Below, in pieces: positions 25,126-37,030 of a DNA stretch of 64,000 nt. Made by a program: the position numbers and the translations under genes. Where the stretch lies: NCBI GenBank assembly GCA_022747635.1, contig JAKTNV010000003.1, positions 93,350,790 through 93,414,789 of the forward strand, given 5' to 3'. The notes beneath the pieces are model-generated. The model searched no databases and was not told where the DNA came from. It saw only the letters and a list, made by a program, of their open reading frames with translations. This stretch comes from Hetaerina americana (lineage: Eukaryota; Arthropoda; Insecta; Odonata; Calopterygidae). How positions within the stretch are numbered: the first letter of the stretch is position 1; each line of letters starts with the position of its first letter.

Positions 25126-28100
25126 CGAGCCCTATGTATCTTCTTGCCTTACGGCATCAGATAAGTACTCCTTTCTTCTTCCAAAGGCCTGGAGTAATAA
25201 TTGCAGGATGTCCTGAAACGTTTCTGCGTTAATGTCTTTGCACCATGATAACTAATGCACTCCTTTGAGTACATGACGTTGCTGCCTTGAAAAAAACGTG
25301 CCGCTCTTTTCAAGTCACACTAATAAGCCCGTTCGCTTTTATGCGTTGATAGAAAGGCAACCCTCTCGGTGAAATAGGGACGTCCATGAACGCTTTCCTT
25401 TCGCCTTTCCAGACATTTATGTTACCTACCGGGCACTGCTACTTTCGGCCATCTTGCCCTTCTCTTCATCTAGTGCACTCTGTCTTCATTCAACTTGAGT
25501 TACTCTGAACAAAACGCCATTAAAAAATTCAGATATCAATTCGAAGAAAACGGAAATAATTGATGCATGAGTTCATTTTGTGATTATATAAGATTTAATA
25601 TTAGGTAGACGGAAAGGAGAGAGGAAATGAATGGTCGTAAGAGCTGTCGAATGAAATAGTGTGCATGTATGCCAATTGCCGTTTTCGTTTTGTAGGAGTG
25701 AATTCTGCGGGTATTCCAATAGCTTTCAAGGCCCGTATAAATAACCTGAACCGGTAAACTTCCTAGTATAAAGTAATTATTATTTACTCCAAAACGCCGG
25801 CAAAAATTGAACTTTTCGAAATTATATTTGCTCTTACTATTCTTATAACACTGATTATGTAGTAGTCCAGTGGGTAAAACGCTGGGGCCCACCTCCCCTA
25901 ATGTGCTCTTATTCTTCACGCCGTGAGGCTTAGTACTAGATGATCGCTACCCTCACCCATAAAACTAACATTTGGGTTGATTTCTGTGGTAGTTATTCTG
26001 ACTTTTAATCTAAGGTTTTCAAGCATTTCATTCCGCTATAGAATGTTTAGGCAGGTGAGGCAGGGGGAGGAAAAGAATAGATATGTTGGACGGAAGGGAG
26101 GTAGAAAATGCTAGAAATTGAAATTGAGTAGGATTAAAGTAGGATGTAGGTCGTTGCCTGTTGGGTGAGTCTTAAAAATGTATCAGTGTAGAGATTATGT
26201 CCATCCATAAACTTTCTTAAACTGTTGTTAGCCAAGTAATATCAAAAAGATCACAAATGCTATTGGAATTAAACCAATATTAATAGAAAATTATATTTTG
26301 AAGTAAACATTTACGTTGCCTATTTTCAGCCAAAGGTTTTCGGGTATTTCTCTAAATATAATTATAAAATTTCGACCAGTACGTAGCAAAGCTGACTTTG
26401 ATGACTTGTACTTATACTATAATATTAATAACTTCCATAAACGTCTTCTGATTCCCGAATCCGCTGCTTCGATGATAAACTTTTTCTCACCCCGGTCGCA
26501 ATATTCTAAAATGTATAAAACGAATTACCCATACTCATAGTATATTTATGAACCGTTTGACAAACAAATCATTCCCCATTATGTTGCTTCCCATTATTTC
26601 AACTTGACCTATTTCAAAACAAAGAAAGCAATATTTGAAAGTAATATAGCATATCTTAAACGGCAATGTAGGTTTATCTTTTCGTCTTAGGATTTACTCT
26701 CAGATAATTAAAACGTAGAAATAATTTTTTTCACGGATTTGCATAGCAAATCAAATGCAGGGTGATTAGTATGCTTCCAATGTCTGACCATCATGGACCA
26801 TTTGGCAGCGATATTTTATTTCGAGGAACATAGGTATTGTGTCACCCTTTCTTTAGAAATATTGCACTTCTTTGGGTAGTAATCCATAACATACATAATC
26901 CGTCGGTTAAAATAAAATTATTATAAATTATTTTGAGCTCACTTTTGTTTCTAAGAAATTATTTCTAGTAAGATGTAAACATATGTAAATAATTTGTTCT
27001 AAAAATCAATCCTTCTTGGAACATTATAACATGAAGCTTACCGCACTCCCAATTTAAGATCACAGTGATTGATTTATATTTATTTTGCATATAAGTACAA
27101 TAAACTAAGCCATTCATTCTCTCTGCGCACTCTATTCACATTTTGATAATATTTCGCGGTTTTAAGTTAGTAATGATTTTAATGTAAGGTACATAATTAC
27201 TTTTTAAAAGTTTAGTTTTGGAGTTGTGCCTGCAATTAAATTACTTGAAAATATTACTTTTTCCAAAATGCTCCCTTTCAAGTAGTTAAAGACATATTCT
27301 AATGTTTCTTAGATTCACAGTTAGTTAGTTGAGTGCTGTGCGAAATCTTTCTTAAAAAATGAAATTATCCTTGAAGAAGCTCTACTCTGTCAGGGACTCG
27401 TTGCGATGTTTAGAAAGTGCTATATTATCTTACACCTAGGAAGGGTTTTACGATTTCTATTATGAATACTTTGAAGGACAAATATAATCCGCCAAAAGCT
27501 GCACATTTTTGTGCCACAGAAAGGAGTGTATCATTGCACCTCGATCAAAACGGAGAAAGGGAGGCCGCATATTGGAAGCTTCATACGACACCTAAATGTG
27601 TCCTTAGGAACTCAAGGGTCTGAAATTAGCAATGATGATATTCGTTATGATGCAACGAAAAATGACGGATAGCCTTCCTTAATTGTGTGTTGTTTTTCCC
27701 GGTGACGTGACCGGCATTTGTAAGGACTTAGTGCAAATTGAGTCAACAAACCCGCAACACCTGTTGGCCTGCAAGCGAAATTAACTCCAGCAGTAGTCAC
27801 GCACCGGGAGATGCTGTCTTCCGTTGATTGGTACTCGTTGTTTAGACCGGGAAATGATGATGCACTGGGGGACGGCAATCTTTCCGCGGTATGCACCAGC
27901 TGGAGAAATTTCACCTTAGCTATGGAATTGCAAATAGTTCTGGCAAACTGAAATTACACTCCAAACTAGCTACATCTCGGCAAAAATATGAATAATTTCA
28001 TATGAATTGAAAAAGGATGGAAAGACTTCGCTATTAATTTAAATAATATTTATTCAAACCATGTGAAATTTACATGAATAATTTAAGAATTGCCAAGTAT

Positions 28101-29010
28101 TTTTTAACTATCCAATAACTGTCACACATATTAGATGAGCTCCCAATAGGTATTAGTCCAAGAAAATATTTTTCTTGCAGCAACCTACTCTTTTCTATGA
28201 CTTATTACGTTTGTGTAGAAACTATCGTTAATATATAATTATTCCAGTGCTTCTATAGGTAATTTAATCGAAGTTGATTTAAAGAGTTAAAAAAATATTA
28301 TATCTTTTTTAATAATAATGAAATTAAATGTAATATAATTGCACCAGCACAAAAGTTAAGCTGGTTGCATGTGGAAATTAATTCATTTTTCTCAAAATTT
28401 GCAATGTAATTTACGCGATATTTTATTTTAAGGAATTATTTTTGCTTTTTTAGCTTTAAAGTACAAAAAGTAAATGTAAAACATTCTAATTCCTTGAAAT
28501 GTCCATTCACTGATGTTTATTAAAATTCTGTTTAACTAAAAATCAATATTATGAGATTTAACACTGAGTTAAAAATTGGGACGTGAATCTTTTATTTTCA
28601 GATTTCACAATAAAGCAATATTTATGAGATATTTATTCCACCATCTAAATTCGAAATACGATGAAAGTTGATTTGATTGGCTCCATACCTCATTTTTCTG
28701 TATCAAAGACTACCATAATTCGATTAGAACATTTATTTTTCTTTCTTACACCACCTGCTAAATGTCCCGTGATACCTGCCACTTTATATTATCTTCTACG
28801 CGTATGTTATCCCTAAGACACAATCAATCTTTTTCAAATAAGTCTATTCAAGATCACACCGCCCTCCACTTTTCTTTTCCACTTACCCTTTCAAGAAGGG
28901 AAAATAAAAATATTTAGAATTATTTCTGTTTCTAAAAATATGAAAACTAGCATCTAAGCGCGGGCCAAGGGTTGGTAATATGTTAAGTGTGGGAACATAA
29001 AGTTCAAAAG
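25126..29010. other. AT-rich non-genic DNA
   Basis: Nearly 4 kb of low-GC sequence ending at the tRNA gene terminator. A somewhat more balanced patch lies at 27450-27920 with unassigned 68- and 89-codon frames. Nothing else was recognised. Confidence 0.6.
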
Positions 29011-29012
29011 AG

Positions 29013-29020
29013 AAAAAAAA
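29013..29020 (-). terminator. RNA polymerase III T-run terminator of tRNA-Val
   Basis: Eight consecutive A on the + strand are eight T on the tRNA's own strand, starting three bases beyond the discriminator base. A run of four or more T right after a tRNA is the standard pol III stop. Confidence 0.9.
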
Positions 29021-29022
29021 CC

Positions 29023-29095
29023 TGTTTCCGCCCGGGATCGAACCGGGGACCTTGCGCGTGTGAGGCGCACGTGATAACCACTACACTACGGAAAC
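29023..29095 (-). tRNA. tRNA-Val, anticodon CAC
   Basis: The gene decodes GUG valine codons. Read on the minus strand it is 73 nt including the discriminator A, without intron or encoded CCA. The acceptor stem GTTTCCG pairs fully with CGGAAAC. The D arm is followed by a perfect 5-bp anticodon stem (TGCGC with GCGCA) that closes the loop CTCACAC. The anticodon CAC lies at 29060-29062. The T stem is CCCGG with CCGGG around TTCGATC, so the B box GGTTCGATCCC is intact, as is the A-box region (TAGTGTAGTGG). It agrees closely with the metazoan tRNA-Val consensus as I know it. One anticodon-stem pair is G-C where T-A is usual, so pairing is kept. It stands alone, with a pol III terminator immediately downstream, and is probably functional. 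Confidence 0.96.
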
Positions 29096-29351
29096 CTGTG
29101 TAAGGGTTAATAATCTAAAGGAGTAATATCAAGTAATTAATTCCAGTTGGGGTAAAATTATCGATCATCCAGGAGAAACCATTTGCTATGGAGACTTTAT
29201 TCTGACTTGTTCTTAAATATTTCCGCGGTACAGGTCGTGAAATTACTCAAAATATAAATTATCTTTTTATTTAGTCTTAACTTATCCCAGTGTCAAGTCC
29301 TGCACAAGACATCATGATAAGCGAGCATCAACGTAGCGATGCTAATAGTTA

Positions 29352-29378
29352 CTATATTTAGAATGCTTCTAAATATAG
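29352..29378. repeat. Perfect small inverted repeat (12-bp arms, 3-nt loop)
   Basis: CTATATTTAGAA at 29352-29363 is exactly complementary to the sequence at 29367-29378 across the loop TGC. AT-rich arms make chance occurrence more likely than for the palindrome at 8039-8083. Confidence 0.8.
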
Positions 29379-29635
29379 CATTTTTGTCTGAATTCGTCTT
29401 ATAATGGGCGACTTCTGTGAAACTATTGAAAACAATATGCTCCCTCTTAAATATCCCACTTTAAGTAAACTTGATCTCTTACACTTTTTTTGAGAAAATT
29501 GAGGCCGTTAAGCTGATGACAAAAATATCAATTCATAATATAAAAAGGATACCATTACCAAGGGTTGTTACGGGGCTTTTGAAGAACTCATTCCACTACA
29601 TCCAGTGTTTTCAGAATTCTCAAAATAACATGTTA

Positions 29636-29656
29636 AAATAATAATAATAATAATAA
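29636..29656. repeat. (ATA)n trinucleotide repeat
   Basis: About seven ATA units without interruption. Confidence 0.9.
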
Positions 29657-30429
29657 TTGGATGTCAGCGATGATTAACTGGACTTTCAAAATTGGTTTCA
29701 ACAAGGCAGGGTTTTTTTGTCAGAAGACATAAATAAAACCTCGTGTTCCCTCCAACAGGTGAACTTGACCGATGAAACGTGCTTCAAAAACGTTTTATTC
29801 TTGTAGGTGGCATAGTTTAAGTGAGTAAATGCAGTAAATGTCCTATTCGTTCACGTGTATATTTTGAACATGAGACGATAAGACGCAAAAAAGAGTGTAG
29901 AGTGTGGATGACGTAATGAAAATCATTGCATTAAAGTGCCTCATTTTCATGTGAATTGTCGAGTGAATAATTTGTTCAAGGAAACTAATTAGGATCTAGG
30001 ACTGGGAGGGTTTGGTGAAATCTGTTTGTTCCTTTTTGCGGTTGCCAAAGGATATCATATTGTTATTACTACGAATAACATAGTTGGAATAGATTGTATG
30101 GTATTACGAAAAACCATGTTTGCTCATTTAAACAGCTTGAATCACAATCAGACACTGAAATCGATTGAATATACGATTCAGGGGAAAATATGTACCGTGC
30201 GACTTGAAGTTCAGGATGAAGAGGTGAACAGTCATTATTTTTCGTCGCTCCCAACCCAACCTCTGTGCGATTTCTCTCCAAAGGTCATACTCCCCATTGT
30301 GTCTTAGTCCATGTCATTCCTAGGCCAGTGGCCCTTCCTCTTCAGATCCTGCGCGAGACCCACTCTCGATCCGCAGGTCAATAGTTGAGACATTTAACGG
30401 TGTTTCCGAGTCCTCTTTGAGTCATCCCA

Positions 30430-31000
30430 TTTGCCGCCCGCACTCCTCTCCACTCTCTCTCTCTCTCGTCAACCCCCCCCCACCCTCTTTAGCATTTTTT
30501 TCTCTCTCATCTCACTTTGCTCCCTTGTTATCTTTTCGACATTCTTTCCCCTTTTGTATGTTTTACGTTAGGGGCTCTCTGCTGTTTGGTCCATAGCTCC
30601 TGGAAAAATAGCAGTCTTGTTCGGAGAGGAAATATTTTTTTAGGAAAGATCGCTTTGAGGTCCATGGAAAATCGATGCTGCTCCTTTTCGGGAGGCAGAG
30701 GGAGGCGGGGTGCGGGAGAGGTTGAAGGGAATGGAAGTCCCATCGCAAAAGCGCCACCCCTGCAGATTCACGGAACCCGAGGTTGCCTCCCTCCTCCCAG
30801 GGCCCATCCTCTCTCCCCCTACCCACCCTGACCTCCCCCCCCGATCTTCTCCCCTGTCATGACGTCACCCGTGACCCTCTCCTCCCGTGACCCCTCACGA
30901 CCTTATCCCCCACCCTCGATTATCAACCGACCCCCACTCTCACCGTTCTCCCCCCCCCCACCCTCCCGGCTGCCCCCCCAACCCACCCATGCACCTTCTG
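30430..31000. other. C+T-rich island, interrupted
   Basis: Two pyrimidine-rich blocks (30430-30520 and 30770-31000) flank a more balanced stretch, 30521-30760, that includes a purine-rich part near 30690-30735. Open frames overlap on both strands and none is recognised. Confidence 0.65.
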
Positions 31001-31826
31001 CGGCCTTCCGAGTCTCTTTCGTTCCTAATAAACCGTCCGCCTGGTCTCCCTTGGTGTTTGATGTTCTTTCACGTCGTGAACCATCCCCGCTAGTGCGTCG
31101 GCCCGGTCTTAAATGCCCAAATGTGGAGTTTCCAGAGTAGCAATTAACATGTGTACTTCATAGAACCGTAATATTCTCCGCAAGGTGTTGCCAAGGCAAG
31201 GACGCCTTCCTGGAGCCTCATTACTGCACGGTGGTATTTCGGTGTAAACCGTGTTTATCTCGTTTGAGCACAGCATTGCAATCCCCGCGAGCGATATTGG
31301 ACGCCAGGTACAAGGGAGAGATCATAACCTCACGCCGATGTCTAAAATAGAGTCGCGTTGTTTATGGAGTTGAAAGACAGTGTGCGTTCCTGGTTTTGTC
31401 ACGTTTCAGCTAGGCACACGGGTGCGTCACTCGTGGAAGAGGGAAAGATTTAATCTTACAATGCGTCCCAGTAAGCCACCGCATAGTTCCTTAGCACTAC
31501 TTTGCAAAAAAGGAAGGTGAGCAGGGAACCGCTGGAAGGAAACGTGACGACGTCAATGAAAATCCCCATTGTTCATGTTCATTCCACATTATTAAATATT
31601 TTGGTGCAGGGAATTAATCTCACTTCAATAAAATTATGCTCTCACGATTACCGATTATGACGCAACTCATTTTAGCTTGTGCAAAATACATTAACTTTGC
31701 CTTGATTTTCGTTGAATTCCCTCAACTGAAAATTGACTTAATATTTGCATTCATATCATTATTGTACATGTATATGCCTGCAGCAAAAAGTTTGGAAAAC
31801 ACACAGTATGTCATATATGGATGTGT
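31001..31826. other. Mixed to AT-rich spacer
   Basis: Balanced sequence grading into AT-rich DNA. I found no gene, RNA or repeat before the TA tract. Confidence 0.55.
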
Positions 31827-31829
31827 GTA

Positions 31830-31887
<58 letters not shown>

Positions 31888-31891
31888 TATG
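31827..31891. repeat. (TA)n microsatellite next to a SINE-like element
   Basis: About 30 TA units with two single-base interruptions near the edges. It ends about 12 bp before the tRNA-like head at 31904. Confidence 0.95.
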
Positions 31892-31903
31892 TGTCATGAT
31901 ACA

Positions 31904-32060
31904 TGGGGACGCGGTAGTGCAGGGGTAAGCCGCTGGGCCACTGACTGGAGGATCCCGGTTCGATTCCGGGGCATCTCTGGGCAGCCAAACTGTGTGATTT
32001 ATCGGGTACCAGATCTTCCTGGGAAACCATAGCTGGCCTAGGGAAAGAATCTGGAAACCC
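31904..32060 (+). mobile_element. tRNA-derived SINE-like element
   Basis: A pol III A box (TAGTGCAGGGG, 31915-31925) and a perfect B box (GGTTCGATTCC, 31957-31967) lie at tRNA-like spacing, followed by CGGGGCAT. The segment does not fold as a full tRNA, because the acceptor ends do not pair well. It continues into about 90 bp of non-tRNA sequence, as expected of a tRNA-headed SINE. The right end is uncertain and no clear target duplication was found. The adjoining (TA)n tract may be its insertion target or may have grown beside it. A degenerate tRNA pseudogene is the alternative. Confidence 0.65.
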
Positions 32061-33240
32061 TACTCTGATATGTAAATTTCACACGCCATCGGGTTTAGTA
32101 TAGGGTAAAATCACCTACCAAACCGAACTTTGGCTTAATTGCTATGTGTATGGTTAAACATCTTACTCTATACAAATTAAAAGAATTATATTAAATATAT
32201 ATTAAACGGTAGATTTTCGGTGTACGCGATAAATCACTACTTCGCATACGTACACAAGTGTATGTATCTTTGTAATGCAGACATTTTCAACCTGCGGAGC
32301 GTAGGTGCGTCGTAAACTTGGGAAAATTCAAAACCTCCGTTGACAAGTTAAAAGCTCCTTCTCATAGGATACCGAATTTATACATAGCTTTATTTCGGTA
32401 AAAGCCGTTCGGCAAAGGTTTTCTGTGATGACACAGCCATTGCTTTAAGCCTAAAAAATATTTCGGAAGCGATGCATCCCAAGTCCAGGTTGACTGCGGG
32501 CGCCGATCAAAATGCTGGTCACATGTCATCCAGGAAATCAGCCACATTTTGCCGTGAGAACGAGACAATGCCTTTGTGGAATATTCCTCTATTGTGTGGT
32601 ATAAAGGTCCTCAAAAAAAAGCTCGATTGCTCGGATTATGTTAGATGAAGATTAGTGAAGAGTGTCAGGGGCAGTGGAGTTCCACATCGCTTTGCTATTC
32701 ATTGAAAATATAGTGGTCAAAAATCTTTTGGAGGGATTTTAACAATTCAAATGAGGTCTTAAGAATGTTAGCAAAGTGAGTTGGCGTTTTGGCGTACCAA
32801 ACAAGACAAAAGAGGTAGAATAAAACAGTATATATCCAATGTTGCACATGATTTGAATCCCGGAAATTGCGACTCAGGTATATTTACATTCATTCTATTG
32901 AATATGTGTATACTTCCGAGGTTATCATCATGCATATCACTTGAGTTAACATATTCTGGTCGTTGATAACCATATGATATGGAATGCTCTTCAGTATACG
33001 TGGATGATTAACTTAATATATGCATAAGCAGTATTATTCCCCCTAAGGCTACGAAATTGAAAAGCCTTGAAATGTTAAGTGTACCTTGATTTCATATCGA
33101 TCGTAGCGTTTGGATAAGTGAAAGAAAATTTATCACGAATACTTAATGAGGACTAAAAGAGTGATCACTAATTCATTGTGGTAGTTTAAAAACTGGGTCA
33201 GGCTAAAAAAATTAATAATATATTTCCATCGCTCCATCTA
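32061..33240. other. AT-rich spacer
   Basis: No gene is called. A 68-codon minus frame at 32362-32568 has fairly protein-like composition (several Trp and His), but I do not recognise it and it lacks supporting splice or start context. Confidence 0.5.
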
Positions 33241-33303
33241 GATGCTCTGGTACGCTGGAAACTTTCCTTCGATTCAATCTCTCTCATTTCTCCCCGGGTA
33301 CAG

Positions 33304-33451
33304 CTTCGACGGGGATCCTCTCGGCGACAGCGGGCTCGCGTCGTCGACGGGCACGACACGGTACCCGTCTTCCGTCGAAGCCAGCGCGGCGGCGGCGATA
33401 GACTTTCACCGACATTCACTCAGCGGTGCTCCGCTACCAACGTCGGTTTAA
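33304..33451 (+). CDS. Candidate terminal coding exon, product unknown
   Basis: A pyrimidine-rich tract (about 33268-33298) ends in CAG at 33301-33303, a good 3' splice site. Downstream the frame is open to a TAA at 33449-33451. The block has balanced base composition, unlike the skewed islands, and codon third positions are mostly G or C, as expected of coding sequence in such a genome. The peptide is Ser/Ala/Gly-rich with acidic residues at its start (FDGDPLGDSGL) and a run of four Ala. I recognise no domain, so it may be the disordered C-terminal tail of a longer protein whose other exons are outside the window or not visible. No clear polyadenylation signal was found just downstream. The opposite strand also has open stretches, so the call is tentative. 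Confidence 0.4.
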
Positions 33452-33459
33452 TCCTTTGC

Positions 33460-33615
33460 ATTCGTCCTCCCACCTCCCCTTTTCCTCTCCCCCCCCGCTC
33501 CCGTGCCCTGCACCCTGTCTCCTCAAATCCCTTTATCGCCCCTTCCTGCGTGGCAACCCCGAATTTTCTTCATCCCTCCCCATTCGGGACCAGCACTCAC
33601 CCCCTGGAACGAAGC
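33460..33615. other. C+T-rich island
   Basis: A pyrimidine-rich block just after the candidate exon. If the exon is real, this would be its 3' untranslated region. Confidence 0.6.
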
Positions 33616-33679
33616 TGGGATAATTTATTTTGCGCCGTCGTCATAGCGACGTCGGGTTAAGCTTGTCGCTGAACGGTTC

Positions 33680-33860
33680 ATTAGAGAGAGAGAGAAAAGG
33701 GAGTGGGAGGGGAAGAAGGGTGGTGGGGCAGACGGGGGTGAGGACGGAGTGAAGATTTTTGAAAGGGCGGAAGGTAGGGTAGTGAAATTCTGGGTGACGA
33801 AGAGGGGATGTGGACGAGAAGGAACCGAAAGGGGATGACGTCATGAGTATGCAAAAATGA
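33680..33860. other. G+A-rich island
   Basis: A purine-rich + strand block starting with a (GA)n run near 33683-33697. With the preceding C+T block it makes a pyrimidine-to-purine pair. Confidence 0.65.
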
Positions 33861-36235
33861 GACCATTTGGACCTCGAAAGGTAACTTCCGTGACCTATTG
33901 AACTGCGCTCCTCCGCGGAAATAAGTAACTTGAAAAGTAAGAAATTATAAACAGATAAACGGTATGCTTCCTTGATTCCCTCCCTTACTTGACTCCTAGT
34001 TTGCATTCAATCAATAAGAGGAGTTGTGGCGTCCGTTCAACTATCTGCCGCTACTGAAGATACATTTTAGCAATGCATTGAAAATTAGCAGACGACTAGC
34101 CATCTACGCCACAGAGTGAATGTGAATACCTGACTGCATACAAAAGTAAAAAGTGACAAATTCTCTTCGAAAAGTCACCTCAGTGAATCAGGCAATGTGT
34201 TCTAGAGATACCTAGAAAATATTAATTTTGAAACAAATGTTTTTATAAATTTCAAAACATTTTCATCAAATATCAGTCAGATTATTTATTGCGTATGACA
34301 TATGAGGCAATGGGCCCCTGTTTGATCGAAATTAAATTTCATAATAAAACGTGATTCTTAATAAATAAAATAGCTACAAGAACTTTTTCATAAAATGTAA
34401 TAATTTTCTCTCACAAATTAAGTATAAATGGAAATTTAAAATAAAACTAAATCGTATTATGATTAAGATGAATGCTACCGTCTGTTATCTACATCCGCTT
34501 CCTGCAATTAGCCGACAAAGATTGCAAAAAGTTTGGATGAATCTCATGAAATACTTAGGGAGAAGTACCCAAATGATTAATTCCACGAATTGATAATGCT
34601 CCAAACAATCTTAGGGTAGCACAGCGATTAAAATTCAATTTGATACTCGGCATTTTCCCTCCCGCTAAACGTAACACCTCCCTCGTTTTGTGCCACACAC
34701 TGCGCTCGTTGCAGAGATCAATTATAACTTCTACCCTCTTCTTTCCGGAAGAACTTTCTCGCTGTGATTGATGACTTTTCACCTACCACCCACTCTTCTT
34801 CGCGTTCAACCCCTTGTCTTCTTCTTCTTGCGGCTTCCCATTCCCCGTTGTCTCATTTATTCCCTGATCAGTGTGAGTGCTGCTTCTCCATAGCCTCACT
34901 TCCCCTGCAAGAACAAACCTCTGCAGAATGTCACCCCAAATTATCAATTTTCATGTTGAGGAACATTATGATCCTTGCAATTTCGGGAGGCTTGGGTGAT
35001 TTACAACTGCCTGCCCTTCAGTTTTGAAGCCCTCTCCTTCGTTGACAGGTGTAGAGTTAATCAGAAATCATTATTGAAAATTAGAACCGTAAAATAATGG
35101 TCAATGTAAAGTTTTTCTGAATGTTGGCTTCCAATATCAAGGATAAGAAATTTCGTGGTTTACAAAGCTTTGGAGTTTTTATTCTCTAATTATTGTTTTC
35201 TCATTCTAAGCCCCTGTGAGTGCATTTCTTAAACTAGGTAAACCAGCGATATCGGATGAGAGTAGATTTCCATGGAGTCATCGACGCGATGCTGTAAAAA
35301 GCAAGACGCGAACAGGTTCTGGGTGCTTTCCATAACAAAGTGTATTCAATTTATTTTAAATGTAAGAAACTCTCAAGGTCGGTAACGCTGCAAGGAATAG
35401 AACCCCACGAATCATGAAAATTCATTAGAAGACTCGTTGGTAGGGAATTAAAAATATAATTTTACATCGTTTCGTATTACTATCTAGCCAAATATATTTG
35501 TCTATGAGGGGTTTTTTGAAAATAACACCAAACATTGCTATTTATAGGCTCAATTTGGAATTTTTATACAAAATAATGACCTAAAAGAGGGTAGAAGATA
35601 ATTTAACGGCATGGTTACGTCATAGATGTGGTATTTCAATTCTGCAATTTTAATCAAACTAGGATTCCGAACCAAATGTTATTATTGCAAGTTTTTACAG
35701 CGATTTCAGGTTAACATTATGTAAAATCAGAACGCTTGGTCCCTGAATAGTTAATGTACAGTTTAGATTTTTACATTGTTTTATATCCATTGAATTAGGT
35801 TTACTAATTACCGGGTGTTAAAATTCTATGTGGCGTAGGAAATTCTATTATTTAGTACATCAGTCCATGATGAGTGAAATATGCCTGATTACATTTTCTA
35901 TGTAATGAACCAACATTGACAGTTAATCCGGTATCATTTACCGGATAGCAATTGCAGAGTTGAGCTTCAAAAAATACCTTTACAAAATTAATTAACCCTT
36001 GATCCCTATGATGCTATCGCAATGTGTTTCAGTTTATTTTCAAGCTAAAGTTTTAAGATGCTGAGTGAGTTGCGGTTAAATACTTTTTTTTCCTCATCAT
36101 AAGAAGTTATCTTTACGCTGGATTGCTTTCTTATAGCCAATGGTGTCATTTTATATTGGCTGCGATTTTTTCTTGTATAATCTGTGCATTTCCTTCCGAA
36201 GACTTGTCTCAGAGCAGGAGAAAATCTATCCCATT
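33861..36235. other. AT-rich non-genic DNA
   Basis: No gene, RNA or repeat is recognised. The open frames at 34555-34782 (minus) and 34764-35027 (+) are short and unassigned. Confidence 0.6.
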
Positions 36236-36237
36236 CT

Positions 36238-36560
36238 ATTACCTCCCTTCCGGTCGTCCCCTCCCCCGACCCATCCTTCTCCATCCACCCCCTCGCCGTC
36301 CCTCCCTTCCTCGGCTCCTTCCGCCCGCCGCCTCCTCTCCCCGCACACCTCCCATCCACCCGCTCAATCCACCCCGTCCAAGACTTCCTCCTCCGTCCTC
36401 AACCCCCTCCCCCGTGAAAAGGCCACCTCTTCCCCCGTCCTCCTCACATTCTCTCCGCTTCACTTGTCTTTGCGCGCCATTATGTCTCCCTATCTTTGAA
36501 TTTCGACTCCCCCTTTTCCCATTTATAGGGCGCCAATCTCCCTGCTTTACCCCCTTTTAA
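36238..36560. other. C+T-rich island
   Basis: Strong pyrimidine skew with overlapping 77- to 145-codon + frames in three registers, hence no gene call. Confidence 0.75.
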
Positions 36561-36599
36561 ACACATTGAGAGTCGCTTCGCCATTTGTGGAGCTACGGT

Positions 36600-36770
36600 A
36601 GGGAGGTTCTGCCACCGGGTCGGGGTTTTCCGGGAGAAGAGAGTGAGTGGCGGGTGGGGGAAGCGGGTTGGGGGTGGTGTTTTTTTAAGGCAAGAGTGTG
36701 TGGGTGGTAGTGAGAAGGGGTGATGGGAAGGGTGAATCGTTGGGGGGGGGGGGAGAGGGGGTGGAGTTTT
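36600..36770. other. G-rich island with poly-G run
   Basis: An abrupt switch to G-rich + strand. A run of 12 G lies at 36742-36753 and is followed by AGAGGGGG, so the block has strong G-quadruplex potential. It mirrors the C+T island immediately upstream. Confidence 0.7.
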
Positions 36771-37030
36771 GTGGCGTAGCCCGACTCCGCGGCCTCTCTT
36801 TATGGCAAATTCCCGGCTTCTCCTGGGAAGCACGTTTTGGCTTCGTTCCCGAACGCCGAGGTATCAAGGGACCACATCCCCTCCAGTCCCAGTTAAGTCC
36901 CCCGCCAGTGTGGCCGTCCATGTTCTGCTATCGCGTCGCAGCGATTCCCGGCTTCACAGCGCGCTGTCTCTTATCGTCAACGTGCCATTCAAAATCAGAA
37001 CTAGCGGAGTCCTCCCGCTAATAAAGGTAG
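36771..37030. other. Balanced-GC block, unassigned
   Basis: GC-balanced sequence with open frames in two + registers (to about 37021 and 37080). It could contain an exon, but neither frame has a recognised domain and there is no convincing splice pair. Confidence 0.35.

Larger units (their letters stand above)
29096..30420. other. AT-rich DNA with small repeats
   Basis: No gene is recognised. It holds the perfect hairpin at 29352-29378 and an ATA trinucleotide run at 29636-29656, both listed separately. Confidence 0.6.

Noticed and set aside
31636..32032. Open frames of 87 to 102 codons across the TA repeat on both strands
   Set aside because: They read the microsatellite as alternating Tyr-Ile and merge with the SINE-like head. 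They are not genes.
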